Shown here: piece after piece, positions 1 to 7,369 of the stretch
How the letters are laid out: the number at the start of each line of letters is the position of its first letter
Position numbering within the stretch: the first letter of the stretch is position 1
Assembly: GCF_000770305.1 (NCBI RefSeq)
Contig: NZ_JNVB01000025.1
Span: forward strand, 1 to 49,511
DNA: 49,511 nucleotides
Source of the DNA: Erwinia oleae
GTDB lineage: Bacteria > Pseudomonadota > Gammaproteobacteria > Enterobacterales > Enterobacteriaceae
Direction of reading: 5' to 3'
Notes under the pieces: generated by a model
Told to the model about the DNA's origin: nothing
The model's database searches: none
What the model saw: the letters and a program-made list of their open reading frames with translations, nothing else
Made by a program: the position numbers and the translations under genes

Positions 1-258
1 GACGTCGTTGCTCTTTCCACGGCGGATTTTGATCTGCTGTGGGAGCTGGCGACCCATGCAGGCACGATTTTAAACCGCGACGCGCTGTTAAAGACGCTGC
101 GCGGCGTCAGCTACGACGGGATGGATCGCAGTATTGACGTGGCGATATCGCGACTGCGCAGAAAACTGCTGGACAGCGCCACCGAACCCTATCGCATCAA
201 AACCATCCGTAACAAAGGCTATCTTTTTGCACCACACGCCTGGGATGCAGAGCAATGA
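1..258 (+). CDS. rstA: Response regulator RstA, C-terminal part (cut by window start)
   Basis: Open from the first base; 85 residues remain before TGA. They form an OmpR/PhoB-type winged-helix domain: the recognition-helix region with SIDVAISRLRRKL followed by IKTIRNKGYLF is the classic wing signature. The stop overlaps the start of the histidine kinase gene by four bases (ATGA), the usual coupling of a two-component pair. RstA is known in E. coli as a PhoP-dependent regulator that binds the asr promoter, and a matching site lies about 4 kb downstream. The receiver domain is outside the window. Assignment to rstA rests on the partner kinase and the asr neighbourhood. Confidence 0.88.
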   Translation, partial: DVVALSTADFDLLWELATHAGTILNRDALLKTLRGVSYDGMDRSIDVAISRLRRKLLDSATEPYRIKTIRNKGYLFAPHAWDAEQ

Positions 259-1559
259 AGAAACTGTTTATTCAGTTCTACCTGTTGCTGTCGGTCTGCT
301 TTCTGGTGATGGCGATGCTGGTCGGGCTGGTCTATAAATTCACCGCCGAACGCGCCGGGCGCCAGTCAATGAACGATTTGATGAAAAGTTCGCTGTACCT
401 GATGCGCAGCGAACTGCGGGAGATCCCGCCGCGTGACTGGAACAAAACCATCGATAACCTTGATCTCAACCTGTCGTTCAAATTGCATATCGAACCCATG
501 AGCAACTACCGGCTCGATGCAGCTACGTTCAAACGCCTGCGCGCCGGTGAAATCGTTGCGCTCGATGATGAATACACTTTCCTGCAACACATTCCACGTA
601 GCCATTATGTGCTGGCGGTGGGGCCCATTCCTTACCTTTTCTATTTGCATGAGATGCGGCTGCTGGACATTGCTCTACTGGCGTTTATTGGCATTTCGCT
701 GGCGTTTCCGGTGTTTATCTGGATGCGTCCGCACTGGAAGGAGATGCTGCGGCTGGAGGCCGCCGCACAGCGCTTTGGCCAGGGGCATCTGGACGAACGT
801 GTCCATTTCGACAGCGCGTCAAGCCTTTTGCGTCTTGGCGTAGCCTTCAATCAGATGGCGGACAATATCAACGCGCTGGTCGCCAGTAAAAAACAGTTAA
901 TTGACGGTATTGCCCATGAACTGCGCACGCCGCTGGTACGCCTGCGCTACCGGCTGGAGATGAGTGAGAACCTGACGGAAGCGGAAGCCGCCGCGCTGAA
1001 TCGTGACATCGGCCAGCTTGAGTCGTTGATTGAGGAGCTGCTGACCTATGCACGCCTCGATCGTCCTGAAGTAAAGCTCGACGCGCAGCCGCTCGATCTG
1101 GCGCGCTGGCTCAGCGAACGGCTGGAAGACATCCGCTTTATGCACCCTGATTTCACCATTGAACTGGATATGCCGCAGCGGCAGAATCACGGCGTGGCCG
1201 ATACGCGCCTGATCGAGCGCGTGCTTGATAATCTGGTTAATAACGCGCTGCGCTATGCCAGCCAGCGCCTGCGCATCAGTTTGTGGTTTGATGGCGAGAG
1301 CGCTTTTATGCAGGTCGAAGACGACGGCCCCGGCATTCCGCCCGAAGAACGCGAGCGGGTATTTGAACCTTTTGTCAGGCTCGATCCCAGCCGCGATCGT
1401 GCCACCGGCGGCTGCGGGCTGGGCCTGGCCATCGTGCATTCCGTCGCGCAGGCTTTTGGCGGTAACGTCTCCATCGGCGCCAGCCCGCTGGGCGGCGCCA
1501 GCGTTCGCTTTTGCTGGCCAATTAATTTACCCTTAACCCCTTCTTCCCGCGCTGCCTGA
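255..1559 (+). CDS. rstB: Sensor histidine kinase RstB
   Basis: 434 residues, inner-membrane sensor kinase that phosphorylates RstA. An N-terminal membrane segment (about residues 7-27) and a second one (about 137-157) flank a small periplasmic domain; a HAMP linker follows, then the H-box with phospho-acceptor His221 in GIAHELRTPLVRLR. The N-box (LDNLVNNALRYA) and G-boxes (DDGPGIPPEER, GLGLAIV) of the ATPase domain are intact. Length agrees with E. coli RstB. The start codon overlaps the rstA stop, so the two are translationally coupled. Confidence 0.92.
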   Translation: MKKLFIQFYLLLSVCFLVMAMLVGLVYKFTAERAGRQSMNDLMKSSLYLMRSELREIPPRDWNKTIDNLDLNLSFKLHIEPMSNYRLDAATFKRLRAGEIVALDDEYTFLQHIPRSHYVLAVGPIPYLFYLHEMRLLDIALLAFIGISLAFPVFIWMRPHWKEMLRLEAAAQRFGQGHLDERVHFDSASSLLRLGVAFNQMADNINALVASKKQLIDGIAHELRTPLVRLRYRLEMSENLTEAEAAALNRDIGQLESLIEELLTYARLDRPEVKLDAQPLDLARWLSERLEDIRFMHPDFTIELDMPQRQNHGVADTRLIERVLDNLVNNALRYASQRLRISLWFDGESAFMQVEDDGPGIPPEERERVFEPFVRLDPSRDRATGGCGLGLAIVHSVAQAFGGNVSIGASPLGGASVRFCWPINLPLTPSSRAA

Positions 1560-1586
1560 TGGCGCCAGACAACATCAAGGAATCCC

Positions 1587-3077
1587 ATGCCTTCTGCCTA
1601 TGAAAATCTGACCAAAACGTTTACCCGCCTCTCCCGCTTCGGTCACCTTTCAGCCATTGCTGGCTGGGATATGATGACCATGATGCCGCCAGGCGGCAGC
1701 AGCGCGCGCGGCGAAGCGCTGGCTGAACTGAGCGTGCTGCGCCATGAAATCCTGACGGCAAAAGAGGTCGGCCAGTGGTTGAATGAGGTCGACCCCGCTG
1801 CGCTGAATGATATCGAACGCGCTAACGTGAGCGAAATGCGCCGTGTCTGGCAGCAGGCCGCCCTGCTCCCCGCCTCGCTGGTGGAAGCCAAATCCATCGC
1901 GGGTACGCGATGTGAACACGCCTGGCGACAGCAGCGTCCGGCCAACGACTGGCAGGGCTTTGCTGAAAACCTGAAAGAAGTGGTCAAACTGAGTCGGCGG
2001 GAAGCGGAAATCCGTGCGCAGGCCGGGGGCGTGTCGCGCTACGATGCGCTGCTGGATATGTTCGAACCGGGCATGACGCGCGCGAAGCTGGACAACACCT
2101 TCGGAGACATCAGACAGTGGCTGCCGAATCTGCTGCAACGCATCGTCGATAAGCAGGCGCGGGAAACCGTTGAGGTGCCGGTCGGGCCGTTTGCCGTTGA
2201 ATCGCAAAAGCAGCTTGGCCTGGCGATCATGAAGCAGCTGGATTTTGATTTTAATGCAGGCAGGCTGGACGTCAGCGCCCACCCTTTCTGCGGCGGCGTA
2301 CCGGAAGACGTACGCATTACCACACGCTACAATGAAAACGAATTTATCAGCGCGATGATGGGCGTGATCCACGAAACCGGCCACGCCCGTTACGAGCAGA
2401 ACCTGCCGAAGCAGTGGCCGGGACAGCCGGTTTCACTGGCCCGCTCAACGGCAATCCATGAATCACAAAGCCTGTTTTTTGAAAAACAACTGGGTCGCAG
2501 CGCCGAATTTCTGCGCCTGATCCTGCCGCAGGTCAAACTGCTGCTGGGCGATCAGCCTGCGCTGGAAACCACAAACTTTATTGCACTTAATCAGCGCGTG
2601 AAACCAGGCCTGATCCGCGTGGATGCCGATGAGGTCAGCTATCCTGCGCACATTATTCTGCGTTACGAAATTGAGTGCGCGCTGATTGAAGGTGACATCG
2701 AGGTGGATGATATTCCTCAGCTATGGCAGGAGAAAATGCAGTCGCTGTTGGGCCTGGATACCACCGGTAACTATCGCGATGGCTGTATGCAGGACATTCA
2801 CTGGACCGATGGCGCGTTCGGCTACTTCCCTACTTATACGCTCGGCGCAATGTATGCCGCGCAGCTTTTCCAGGGATTGAAGAAGGCGCTGCCGCAGGTT
2901 AATGAACTGCTGGGGGAAGGCAACCTGCAACCGGTCTTCGACTGGCTGGGGCAAAATATCTGGCAGCACGGCAGCCGTTTCAGCACCCGCCAGCTTATTG
3001 AGAATGCCACCGGCGAAGACCTGAATCCTGTCTGGTTCCGCCAGCATTTAGAGAATCGCTATTTGCGGGGCATTTAA
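1587..3077 (+). CDS. M32-family zinc metallocarboxypeptidase
   Basis: 496 residues, the usual length of the carboxypeptidase Taq (M32) family. The zinc-binding HETGH motif is at residues 262-266 and the third-ligand motif HESQS at 291-295; DGAFGYFPTYTLG near the C terminus is also typical. Such enzymes remove C-terminal residues from peptides in the cytoplasm; there is no signal peptide. It starts 27 bases after rstB on the same strand, so it may be read from the rstAB transcript. It is not part of the E. coli K-12 rstAB locus as I know it; a role in peptide recycling is inference. Confidence 0.9.
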   Translation: MPSAYENLTKTFTRLSRFGHLSAIAGWDMMTMMPPGGSSARGEALAELSVLRHEILTAKEVGQWLNEVDPAALNDIERANVSEMRRVWQQAALLPASLVEAKSIAGTRCEHAWRQQRPANDWQGFAENLKEVVKLSRREAEIRAQAGGVSRYDALLDMFEPGMTRAKLDNTFGDIRQWLPNLLQRIVDKQARETVEVPVGPFAVESQKQLGLAIMKQLDFDFNAGRLDVSAHPFCGGVPEDVRITTRYNENEFISAMMGVIHETGHARYEQNLPKQWPGQPVSLARSTAIHESQSLFFEKQLGRSAEFLRLILPQVKLLLGDQPALETTNFIALNQRVKPGLIRVDADEVSYPAHIILRYEIECALIEGDIEVDDIPQLWQEKMQSLLGLDTTGNYRDGCMQDIHWTDGAFGYFPTYTLGAMYAAQLFQGLKKALPQVNELLGEGNLQPVFDWLGQNIWQHGSRFSTRQLIENATGEDLNPVWFRQHLENRYLRGI

Positions 3078-3090
3078 CCGATTTAAACGC

Positions 3091-3120
3091 TGTGCGGTCG
3101 GTAAACGGCCGCACAAATTT
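3091..3120 (+). terminator. Probable terminator after the M32 peptidase gene
   Basis: Inverted repeat TGTGCGG / CCGCACA (3091-3097 with 3109-3115) and an 11-base loop, followed by AATTT. It lies 14 bases after the stop codon. The U-tail is weak. Confidence 0.45.
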
Positions 3121-3191
3121 CAGTAAATCCGGCAATATTTTTTACGTATGCGAGTTTGTTTAATGAGATTTCAGCCGCTTCATGTTCCCCG

Positions 3192-3620
3192 CTAACAATC
3201 TTCCTCGTCCACTGCATCATAGATACATTCAAACGGATCGCGCCATGTGTAACGCTTATAAAATAAGCTCACCTTGTCGCCCGTATCCCAAAATAATACA
3301 CCGCCGCCACTGGAGTATATTTTCCATCTTCCGCGAAAACTATTATTAAATTCGACACTTCCTGTTGCATAGCAAGGCGAGTAGCGATCGCGCACGATAA
3401 AGCTGAGAGGCACCGGCTGCGAGTTGAGGAAAAAAGCACGAATATCTTTCATGTCAGGGATAAAATTACGACAGCCACTTTTCACATTTTCGGCGTCATC
3501 TTCACTTTTACCTGTTTCGTTAATTTCTATTGATACTATTTTTCTGTCTGACGCTGCATTTACCTGCGCAACATTTACAGCGTAAAGCAAAATCAGCAAC
3601 GAATGAAGTATATTCACCAT
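3192..3620 (-). CDS. Secreted protein of unknown function, candidate immunity partner of the adjacent amidase
   Basis: 142 residues with a signal-peptide-like N terminus (hydrophobic residues about 4-20, cleavage likely after VNA at 22), so the mature protein should be periplasmic. It has four cysteines after the signal, in SGC, SPC, FEC and the C-terminal EEDC, able to form disulphides. Its ATG overlaps the stop of the amidase gene by seven bases (ATGGTGA), so the pair is coupled. I do not recognise the family. The arrangement of a toxin-like enzyme without signal peptide followed by a small exported protein resembles type VI amidase effector/immunity pairs; that role is inference. Base composition is visibly more AT-rich than the flanking genes. 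Confidence 0.6.
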   Translation of the reverse strand: MVNILHSLLILLYAVNVAQVNAASDRKIVSIEINETGKSEDDAENVKSGCRNFIPDMKDIRAFFLNSQPVPLSFIVRDRYSPCYATGSVEFNNSFRGRWKIYSSGGGVLFWDTGDKVSLFYKRYTWRDPFECIYDAVDEEDC

Positions 3621-4213
3621 TTTGCCGTGCCTGCTTCAGTTTTGACTTTATACGATACTTCCGGATGCCTGAAGACATCAGCCATTGAAACATTGAATGT
3701 ATCTGACAGTTGGTTAACTAACCATTTAAGCGAACTATTTTGCGCATCATTAACTTTTTCATAAATGGCATTTTCACCTTCCCCGGACTCTGGCTTTCCC
3801 ACGATTTCTATTCCAATTGAATCAAAATTAGCTGGATATCGTTCTGGATAGGTTTTTTTTTGCTCAATACGGGATAGTTGCTTATATTGATTCAGGAAAG
3901 GTTTGATCTTAGCGAGTTCCACAGGGCTGCATCTCATTTCCATAAAACATCTTGACCTGATATTGCCAACATGATTGGCTACTTTGTATAAAGAAGCGGT
4001 TTGATATATCGCCCCATCTTTAGCGATCAGAAAATGCGCGCCATTTGCACCTTTATTTTTATAATTATTGAATGCACTTTCAGCGCTGGGGCCGCCCGTC
4101 TGATGTACTATTATGCCGTTAACTTTACGCAATTTTCCTCGTTCAATTGTATTAAAAATCTTAACAACAATGCGTTCTGCATCAACGTAACCATTTTCAT
4201 CGATATATAACAT
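3614..4213 (-). CDS. AmpD/PGRP-type N-acetylmuramoyl-L-alanine amidase, candidate secreted effector
   Basis: 199 residues. The amidase_2 fold is recognisable: His37 in IIVHQTGG, Glu136 in DSIGIEIVG (compare the SIGIELEG of AmpD), and His183-Lys191-Glu193 with the same +8/+10 spacing as His154-Lys162-Asp164 of AmpD. The third metal ligand is thus Glu instead of Asp. Such enzymes cut the amide bond between muramic acid and the peptide stem. No signal peptide or lipobox is present, although the substrate is periplasmic, and a small exported protein is coupled downstream. Those points suggest an effector delivered by another route, perhaps type VI secretion, but a plain cytoplasmic or phage-derived amidase is possible. 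No other secretion gene is in the window. Confidence 0.78.
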   Translation of the reverse strand: MLYIDENGYVDAERIVVKIFNTIERGKLRKVNGIIVHQTGGPSAESAFNNYKNKGANGAHFLIAKDGAIYQTASLYKVANHVGNIRSRCFMEMRCSPVELAKIKPFLNQYKQLSRIEQKKTYPERYPANFDSIGIEIVGKPESGEGENAIYEKVNDAQNSSLKWLVNQLSDTFNVSMADVFRHPEVSYKVKTEAGTAKW

Positions 4214-4302
4214 GCCTGTTCGTCCTTGTTCTTCCTTTTCCAGCCTGCATAGTGCGCTATCGCCACACTCAAGACAAATTTATGATGTTTTTTTTGAAAT
4301 GC

Positions 4303-4320
4303 CTGTCACAATTTGACACT
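4303..4320 (+). promoter_or_regulatory. Possible PhoB-like site / inverted repeat upstream of asr
   Basis: CTGTCAC-AATT-TGACACT: one good PhoB half-site (CTGTCA) with the 7-4-7 spacing of a pho box, but the second half is inverted, giving the palindrome TGTCA-N5-TGACA. E. coli asr is known to respond to PhoBR. The match is partial. Confidence 0.3.
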
Positions 4321-4333
4321 CACCGGCCCTTTG

Positions 4334-4347
4334 TACAATCCGTTACA
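4334..4347 (+). promoter_or_regulatory. RstA box of the asr promoter
   Basis: TACAATCCGTTACA matches 10 of the 12 defined positions of the published RstA consensus TACATNTNGTTACA. It lies 105 bases before the asr start codon and just upstream of a promoter with a good -10 and a poor -35. RstA control of asr is established in E. coli. Confidence 0.65.
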
Positions 4348-4367
4348 CGCCGATACCAATCACTCAC

Positions 4368-4395
4368 TGAACATTGCAAACCACTTCCTTATAGT
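4368..4395 (+). promoter_or_regulatory. Likely asr core promoter
   Basis: -10 TATAGT at 4390-4395 and a poor -35 TGAACA at 4368-4373 with a 16-base spacer; this would give a leader of about 50 bases. The weak -35 and the RstA site upstream fit an activator-dependent promoter. Confidence 0.4.
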
Positions 4396-4451
4396 TCACC
4401 TACCGGCCCCGCAGTGGGCTGACATGTGAAATAAAATCGAGGATTTTTGCA

Positions 4452-4760
4452 ATGAAAAAATTATTTGCTCTGGTTGTAGCCGCTGCTCTGGGTATGTCTT
4501 CTGTTGCTTTCGCTGCTGATACCGCTGCTGCGCCAGCATCAACTGACTCAAGCACCACCACCAGCACCACCACTTCTACTCCGGCGAAAACAACCACCGT
4601 TAAGCATCACAAACAACATAAAAAAGCCGCCGCACAGAAAGCGCAGGCTGCCAAAAAACACCATAAAAAAGCAGCTAAAAAACCTGCTGCTCAGAAAGCG
4701 CAGGCCGCTAAAAAGCACCACAAAAAAGTAGTGAAAAAAGCAGCAACGCCAGCAGCATAA
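4452..4760 (+). CDS. asr: Acid-shock protein Asr
   Basis: 102 residues: a signal peptide (residues 1-21, cleaved after AFA), a Thr/Ser/Ala-rich stretch, then a lysine- and histidine-rich tail made of a repeated unit [12 protein letters not shown] (residues 62-73 and 81-92). This is the hallmark of Asr, a periplasmic, intrinsically disordered basic protein strongly induced at low pH. A Shine-Dalgarno-like GAGGA precedes the ATG. A strong terminator follows. The repeat number varies between species and may be a site of slippage. Confidence 0.93.
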   Translation: MKKLFALVVAAALGMSSVAFAADTAAAPASTDSSTTTSTTTSTPAKTTTVKHHKQHKKAAAQKAQAAKKHHKKAAKKPAAQKAQAAKKHHKKVVKKAATPAA

Positions 4761-4797
4761 TTGCAGAAATAAAACTGTTGATAGCATGATGTCACTT

Positions 4798-4824
4798 AAC
4801 ACCCGGTTCGCCGGGTGTTTCTTT
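4798..4824 (+). terminator. Rho-independent terminator of asr
   Basis: Perfect 9-bp stem AACACCCGG / CCGGGTGTT with a stable TTCG tetraloop, followed by TTTCTTT. Confidence 0.85.
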
Positions 4825-4839
4825 CTGGAGTCACGGATA

Positions 4840-4920
4840 ATGGTGCGACGCTACTCGTTCGAAATTATCCTGTTGGTGATGATTATCTGCGGCGTCATTA
4901 CCGCCAGTTTCTGGCTGTAA
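4840..4920 (+). CDS. ydgU: Small membrane protein YdgU
   Basis: 26 residues, MVRRYSFEIILLVMIICG then VITASFWL: a short basic/polar N terminus followed by one transmembrane helix. GGAG lies nine bases before the ATG. Position (between asr and ydgD), length and the pattern MVxRYxFExIL agree with E. coli YdgU as I recall it. Function is unknown. It starts just after the asr terminator, so it depends on read-through or on its own promoter. Confidence 0.75.
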   Translation: MVRRYSFEIILLVMIICGVITASFWL

Positions 4921-5031
4921 TTTTCTGGCGTGCTGATATTCCAGTTTACTCTCCCTTTTTGCCCCGTATCCGACTATAGTTAGCACCATCCTCAGGGTTA
5001 AATTGTGATTATTCTCCATTCAGAGAGAGAT

Positions 5032-5838
5032 ATGCGCCTAAAAGCAGCTTTTTTGGTCGGGTGTTTAGCTTTTTCCTTTTCTGGTCATGCTGACGAAGAC
5101 GATACCAGCAGTGCGGATGTGAAAACCCTTTTTTTTGGCAACGATGAACGCAGGCCGGTTTCTGATAATGCAAGCCAGCCCTGGGAAGCCATCGGCCAGC
5201 TTGAGACCGCCAGCGGCAACCTTTGCAGTGCAACGCTGATCTCCGCGCATCTGGCGCTGACCGCCGGTCACTGCCTGGTTATTCCGCCGGGTAAAGTGGA
5301 TAAAGCTATTGCTCTGCGTTTTATTGCCAATGAGAAAAATGGCTGGCGCTATGAGATCCACGACATAGAAACGCGTGTCGATCCCGCGCTGGGAAAAAAG
5401 TTGAAGGCAGACGGCGACGGCTGGATTGTGCCCGCATCGGCAGCGCCCTACGATTACGGCCTGGTGGTCTTGCGTAATCCCCCATCAGGCATCACGCCGA
5501 TTCCCTTATTTGACGGCAGCCGCAGCGATTTAACCGCGGCGTTGAAACAGACGTCAAGACGGGTGACCCAGGCAGGCTACCCGGAAGATCATCTGGAGAC
5601 GCTCTATTCTCATAGCGACTGTCTGGTGACCGGATGGGCGCAAAAAAGCGTGCTGTCGCACCAGTGCGATACGCTGCCGGGCGACAGCGGCTCGCCGCTG
5701 TTATTAAAGGTGGACAATGCATGGCAACTTATCGCAGTGCAGAGCTCTGCACCGGCAGCGAAAGATCGTTATCTTGCGGACAACCGCGCCATTGCCGTTA
5801 CCGCCTTTCGCGATAATCTGGAAGCGCTGGCGCAGTAA
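5032..5838 (+). CDS. ydgD: Periplasmic trypsin-like serine protease YdgD
   Basis: 268 residues, S1-family protease. A signal peptide covers residues 1-20 (SGHA cleavage). The catalytic triad is visible: His80 in LTAGHC, Asp141 in YDYGLVVL, Ser219 in GDSGSPLL. The reading frame extends 27 bases upstream to a GTG, but the ATG at 5032 gives a proper signal sequence and has an AGAGAGAG purine stretch before it. E. coli ydgD sits in the same place after asr and ydgU. Substrate unknown. Confidence 0.88.
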   Translation: MRLKAAFLVGCLAFSFSGHADEDDTSSADVKTLFFGNDERRPVSDNASQPWEAIGQLETASGNLCSATLISAHLALTAGHCLVIPPGKVDKAIALRFIANEKNGWRYEIHDIETRVDPALGKKLKADGDGWIVPASAAPYDYGLVVLRNPPSGITPIPLFDGSRSDLTAALKQTSRRVTQAGYPEDHLETLYSHSDCLVTGWAQKSVLSHQCDTLPGDSGSPLLLKVDNAWQLIAVQSSAPAAKDRYLADNRAIAVTAFRDNLEALAQ

Positions 5839-5867
5839 CAGCAAGAGCGTTTCGAATAAGCAGACGC

Positions 5868-6581
5868 TCAGGCGCCAAAAGCGCCATCTATCGTATGCAT
5901 TGCGCCGGTGACAAACCCTGCTTCCGGCCCGGCCAGCCAGGCGACCATACCGGCGACCTCTTCCGGCCGGCCATGACGTTTAAGCGCCATAAAGCTGTGC
6001 ATCAACTCCTTCATCGGCCCCTCAGCCGGATTGGCATCGGTATCAATTGGCCCCGGCTGCACCACGTTTATCGTGATGCCACGCGGGCCGAAATCGCGGG
6101 CCAGTCCACGCGCCAGCCCCTGTAAGGCCGACTTGCTGACCGCATAAGACGCCATGCCTGCAATGGGCATCCTGTCGCCGTTTACCGAACCAATAACAAC
6201 GATTCGCCCGCCTTCCGGCATCTGTCGGGCCGCTTCGACCGAGGCATAGTAAGGCGCGTGGATATTGATCTTAAAAAGCCGCTCGATCTCATCAGCACTC
6301 TGCTCCAGCGCATCGCCGAAAACGGCTATGCCTGCATTCACCACCAGCACGTCCAGCGGGCCGCTGGCGCGCACCTGCGCAATAACCGCATCGCGATCGG
6401 CGCTATCGATCTGCACCGCCACGCTGCCGGTTTCGCTGGCAAGCTGCCGTGCCGCCTCCGACGAGCCACCCCAGGTAAAGGTGACGGCTGCGCCATCTGC
6501 GGCAAACCGCCGTACGATTGCTGCGCCAATGCCGCGGCTTCCACCCAATACCAGCACCGACTTATTTTTAAAATCTGTCAT
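5868..6581 (-). CDS. bdcA: SDR-family protein BdcA (biofilm-dispersal mediator)
   Basis: 237 residues, short-chain dehydrogenase fold: cofactor motif GGSRGIGAA near residues 13-21, NAG motif (VVNAGIAVFG), and the Ser...Tyr-x3-Lys centre (GSVNGDR...SYAVSKSA). The sequence matches my recollection of E. coli BdcA (YjgI), reported to bind cyclic-di-GMP and promote biofilm dispersal. An upstream ATG at 6641 is possible, but the ATG at 6581 has GGAG nine bases before it. It is divergent from a TetR gene matching BdcR, as in E. coli. Confidence 0.87.
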   Translation of the reverse strand: MTDFKNKSVLVLGGSRGIGAAIVRRFAADGAAVTFTWGGSSEAARQLASETGSVAVQIDSADRDAVIAQVRASGPLDVLVVNAGIAVFGDALEQSADEIERLFKINIHAPYYASVEAARQMPEGGRIVVIGSVNGDRMPIAGMASYAVSKSALQGLARGLARDFGPRGITINVVQPGPIDTDANPAEGPMKELMHSFMALKRHGRPEEVAGMVAWLAGPEAGFVTGAMHTIDGAFGA

Positions 6582-6612
6582 AACACGCTCCACAAGTAAT
6601 ATTGTAGTAGAC

Positions 6613-6625
6613 GGTATATAATACC
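6613..6625. promoter_or_regulatory. Palindromic operator candidate overlapping the bdcR promoter
   Basis: GGTAT-ATA-ATACC is a perfect inverted repeat in the 59-bp divergent intergenic region. It overlaps a consensus -10 TATAAT (6617-6622) facing bdcR. A TetR repressor binding here would control bdcR and probably bdcA. Confidence 0.5.
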
Positions 6626-6640
6626 CTGAGAGCCTCGTCA

Positions 6641-7246
6641 ATGGATTATGTAGTCATGACTAAAAAATTAACCCGTTCGCCGGGACGGCCTCGCAGCTTC
6701 GATCCGGCTATCGCGGTGGAAACCGCACAGAAACTCTTTCATGCGTACGGATACGATGCTGTCAGCGTGTCGGATGTTACCGACGCGCTTAACATCAAAG
6801 CGCCCAGTTTCTATGCGGCTTTTGGCAGTAAGGCGGGACTGTTTACCCGCGTTCTCGATCGCTACAGCCATCAGGGTGCGATCCCGCTAAACGAGATCCT
6901 TCGCCCGGATCGACCGGTTGCTGAGTGTCTGGCAGAACTGCTTGAGGAGGCGGCACGGTATTATGCGGCCGACCCGCTTGCAAGAGGCTGCCTGGTGTTG
7001 GAAGGGGTTCGCTGTAACGATCCGGATGCCCGCGCGCTCGCCAGCAATTACTACTTCGCCGCCGGAAAGGCGATCCATGATTTTATTGCCGAACGGTATC
7101 CACAGGACGCGAGCCGGCTGACCGATTTTATCAGCACCATAATGGCGGGGCTTTCCGCCAAAGCGCGCAGCGGTCAGTCGCCTGAACGCCTGCTGGCCAC
7201 CGCGCGGCTTGCCGGCATGGCGCTGAGTAATGCGTTTCCGGCCTGA
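6641..7246 (+). CDS. bdcR: TetR-family repressor BdcR
   Basis: 201 residues. The N-terminal TetR helix-turn-helix is clear: GRPRSFD, then YDAVSVSDVTDALNIKAP and SFYAAFGSKAGLF. The ligand-binding part (CLVLEGVRCNDPDAR, FISTIMAGLSAKAR) matches E. coli BdcR (YjgJ) closely by eye. Two starts are possible: 6641, with GAGAG eight bases before, or 6656 (ATGACTAAA), which fits the E. coli N terminus better. Expected to repress bdcA and itself. Confidence 0.87.
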   Translation: MDYVVMTKKLTRSPGRPRSFDPAIAVETAQKLFHAYGYDAVSVSDVTDALNIKAPSFYAAFGSKAGLFTRVLDRYSHQGAIPLNEILRPDRPVAECLAELLEEAARYYAADPLARGCLVLEGVRCNDPDARALASNYYFAAGKAIHDFIAERYPQDASRLTDFISTIMAGLSAKARSGQSPERLLATARLAGMALSNAFPA

Positions 7247-7313
7247 CGTTTGCAACGTTGCCGGGCAGGCGCCCGTCATAAATAAAACCTATCCCTCTAC
7301 CCCATGAATTTAA

Positions 7314-7341
7314 GGAACTTATTACGGCTTATTACCACGTA
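7314..7341 (+). promoter_or_regulatory. hrp box (HrpL sigma-factor promoter)
   Basis: GGAACT, 15 bases, then CCACGTA: the bipartite hrp box (consensus GGAACY-N15/16-CCACNNA) recognised by the ECF sigma factor HrpL of plant-pathogen type III systems. It lies 28 bases before the ATG at 7370 of a protein with an effector-like N terminus. Spacing and both elements fit; the context makes chance less likely. Confidence 0.7.
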
Positions 7342-7369
7342 CATAAAAATCTTTATTCATGAGTACATA

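Noticed and set aside
4620-4740. Repeats in asr as a mobile or CRISPR-like repeat
   Set aside because: They are in-frame codons of the Lys/His repeat of Asr, differ at third positions and have no spacers.
7304-7369. Longer N terminus for the effector candidate from the ATG at 7304
   Set aside because: This start lies upstream of the hrp box and has no ribosome binding site; the added residues are hydrophobic/basic and unlike a secretion signal.
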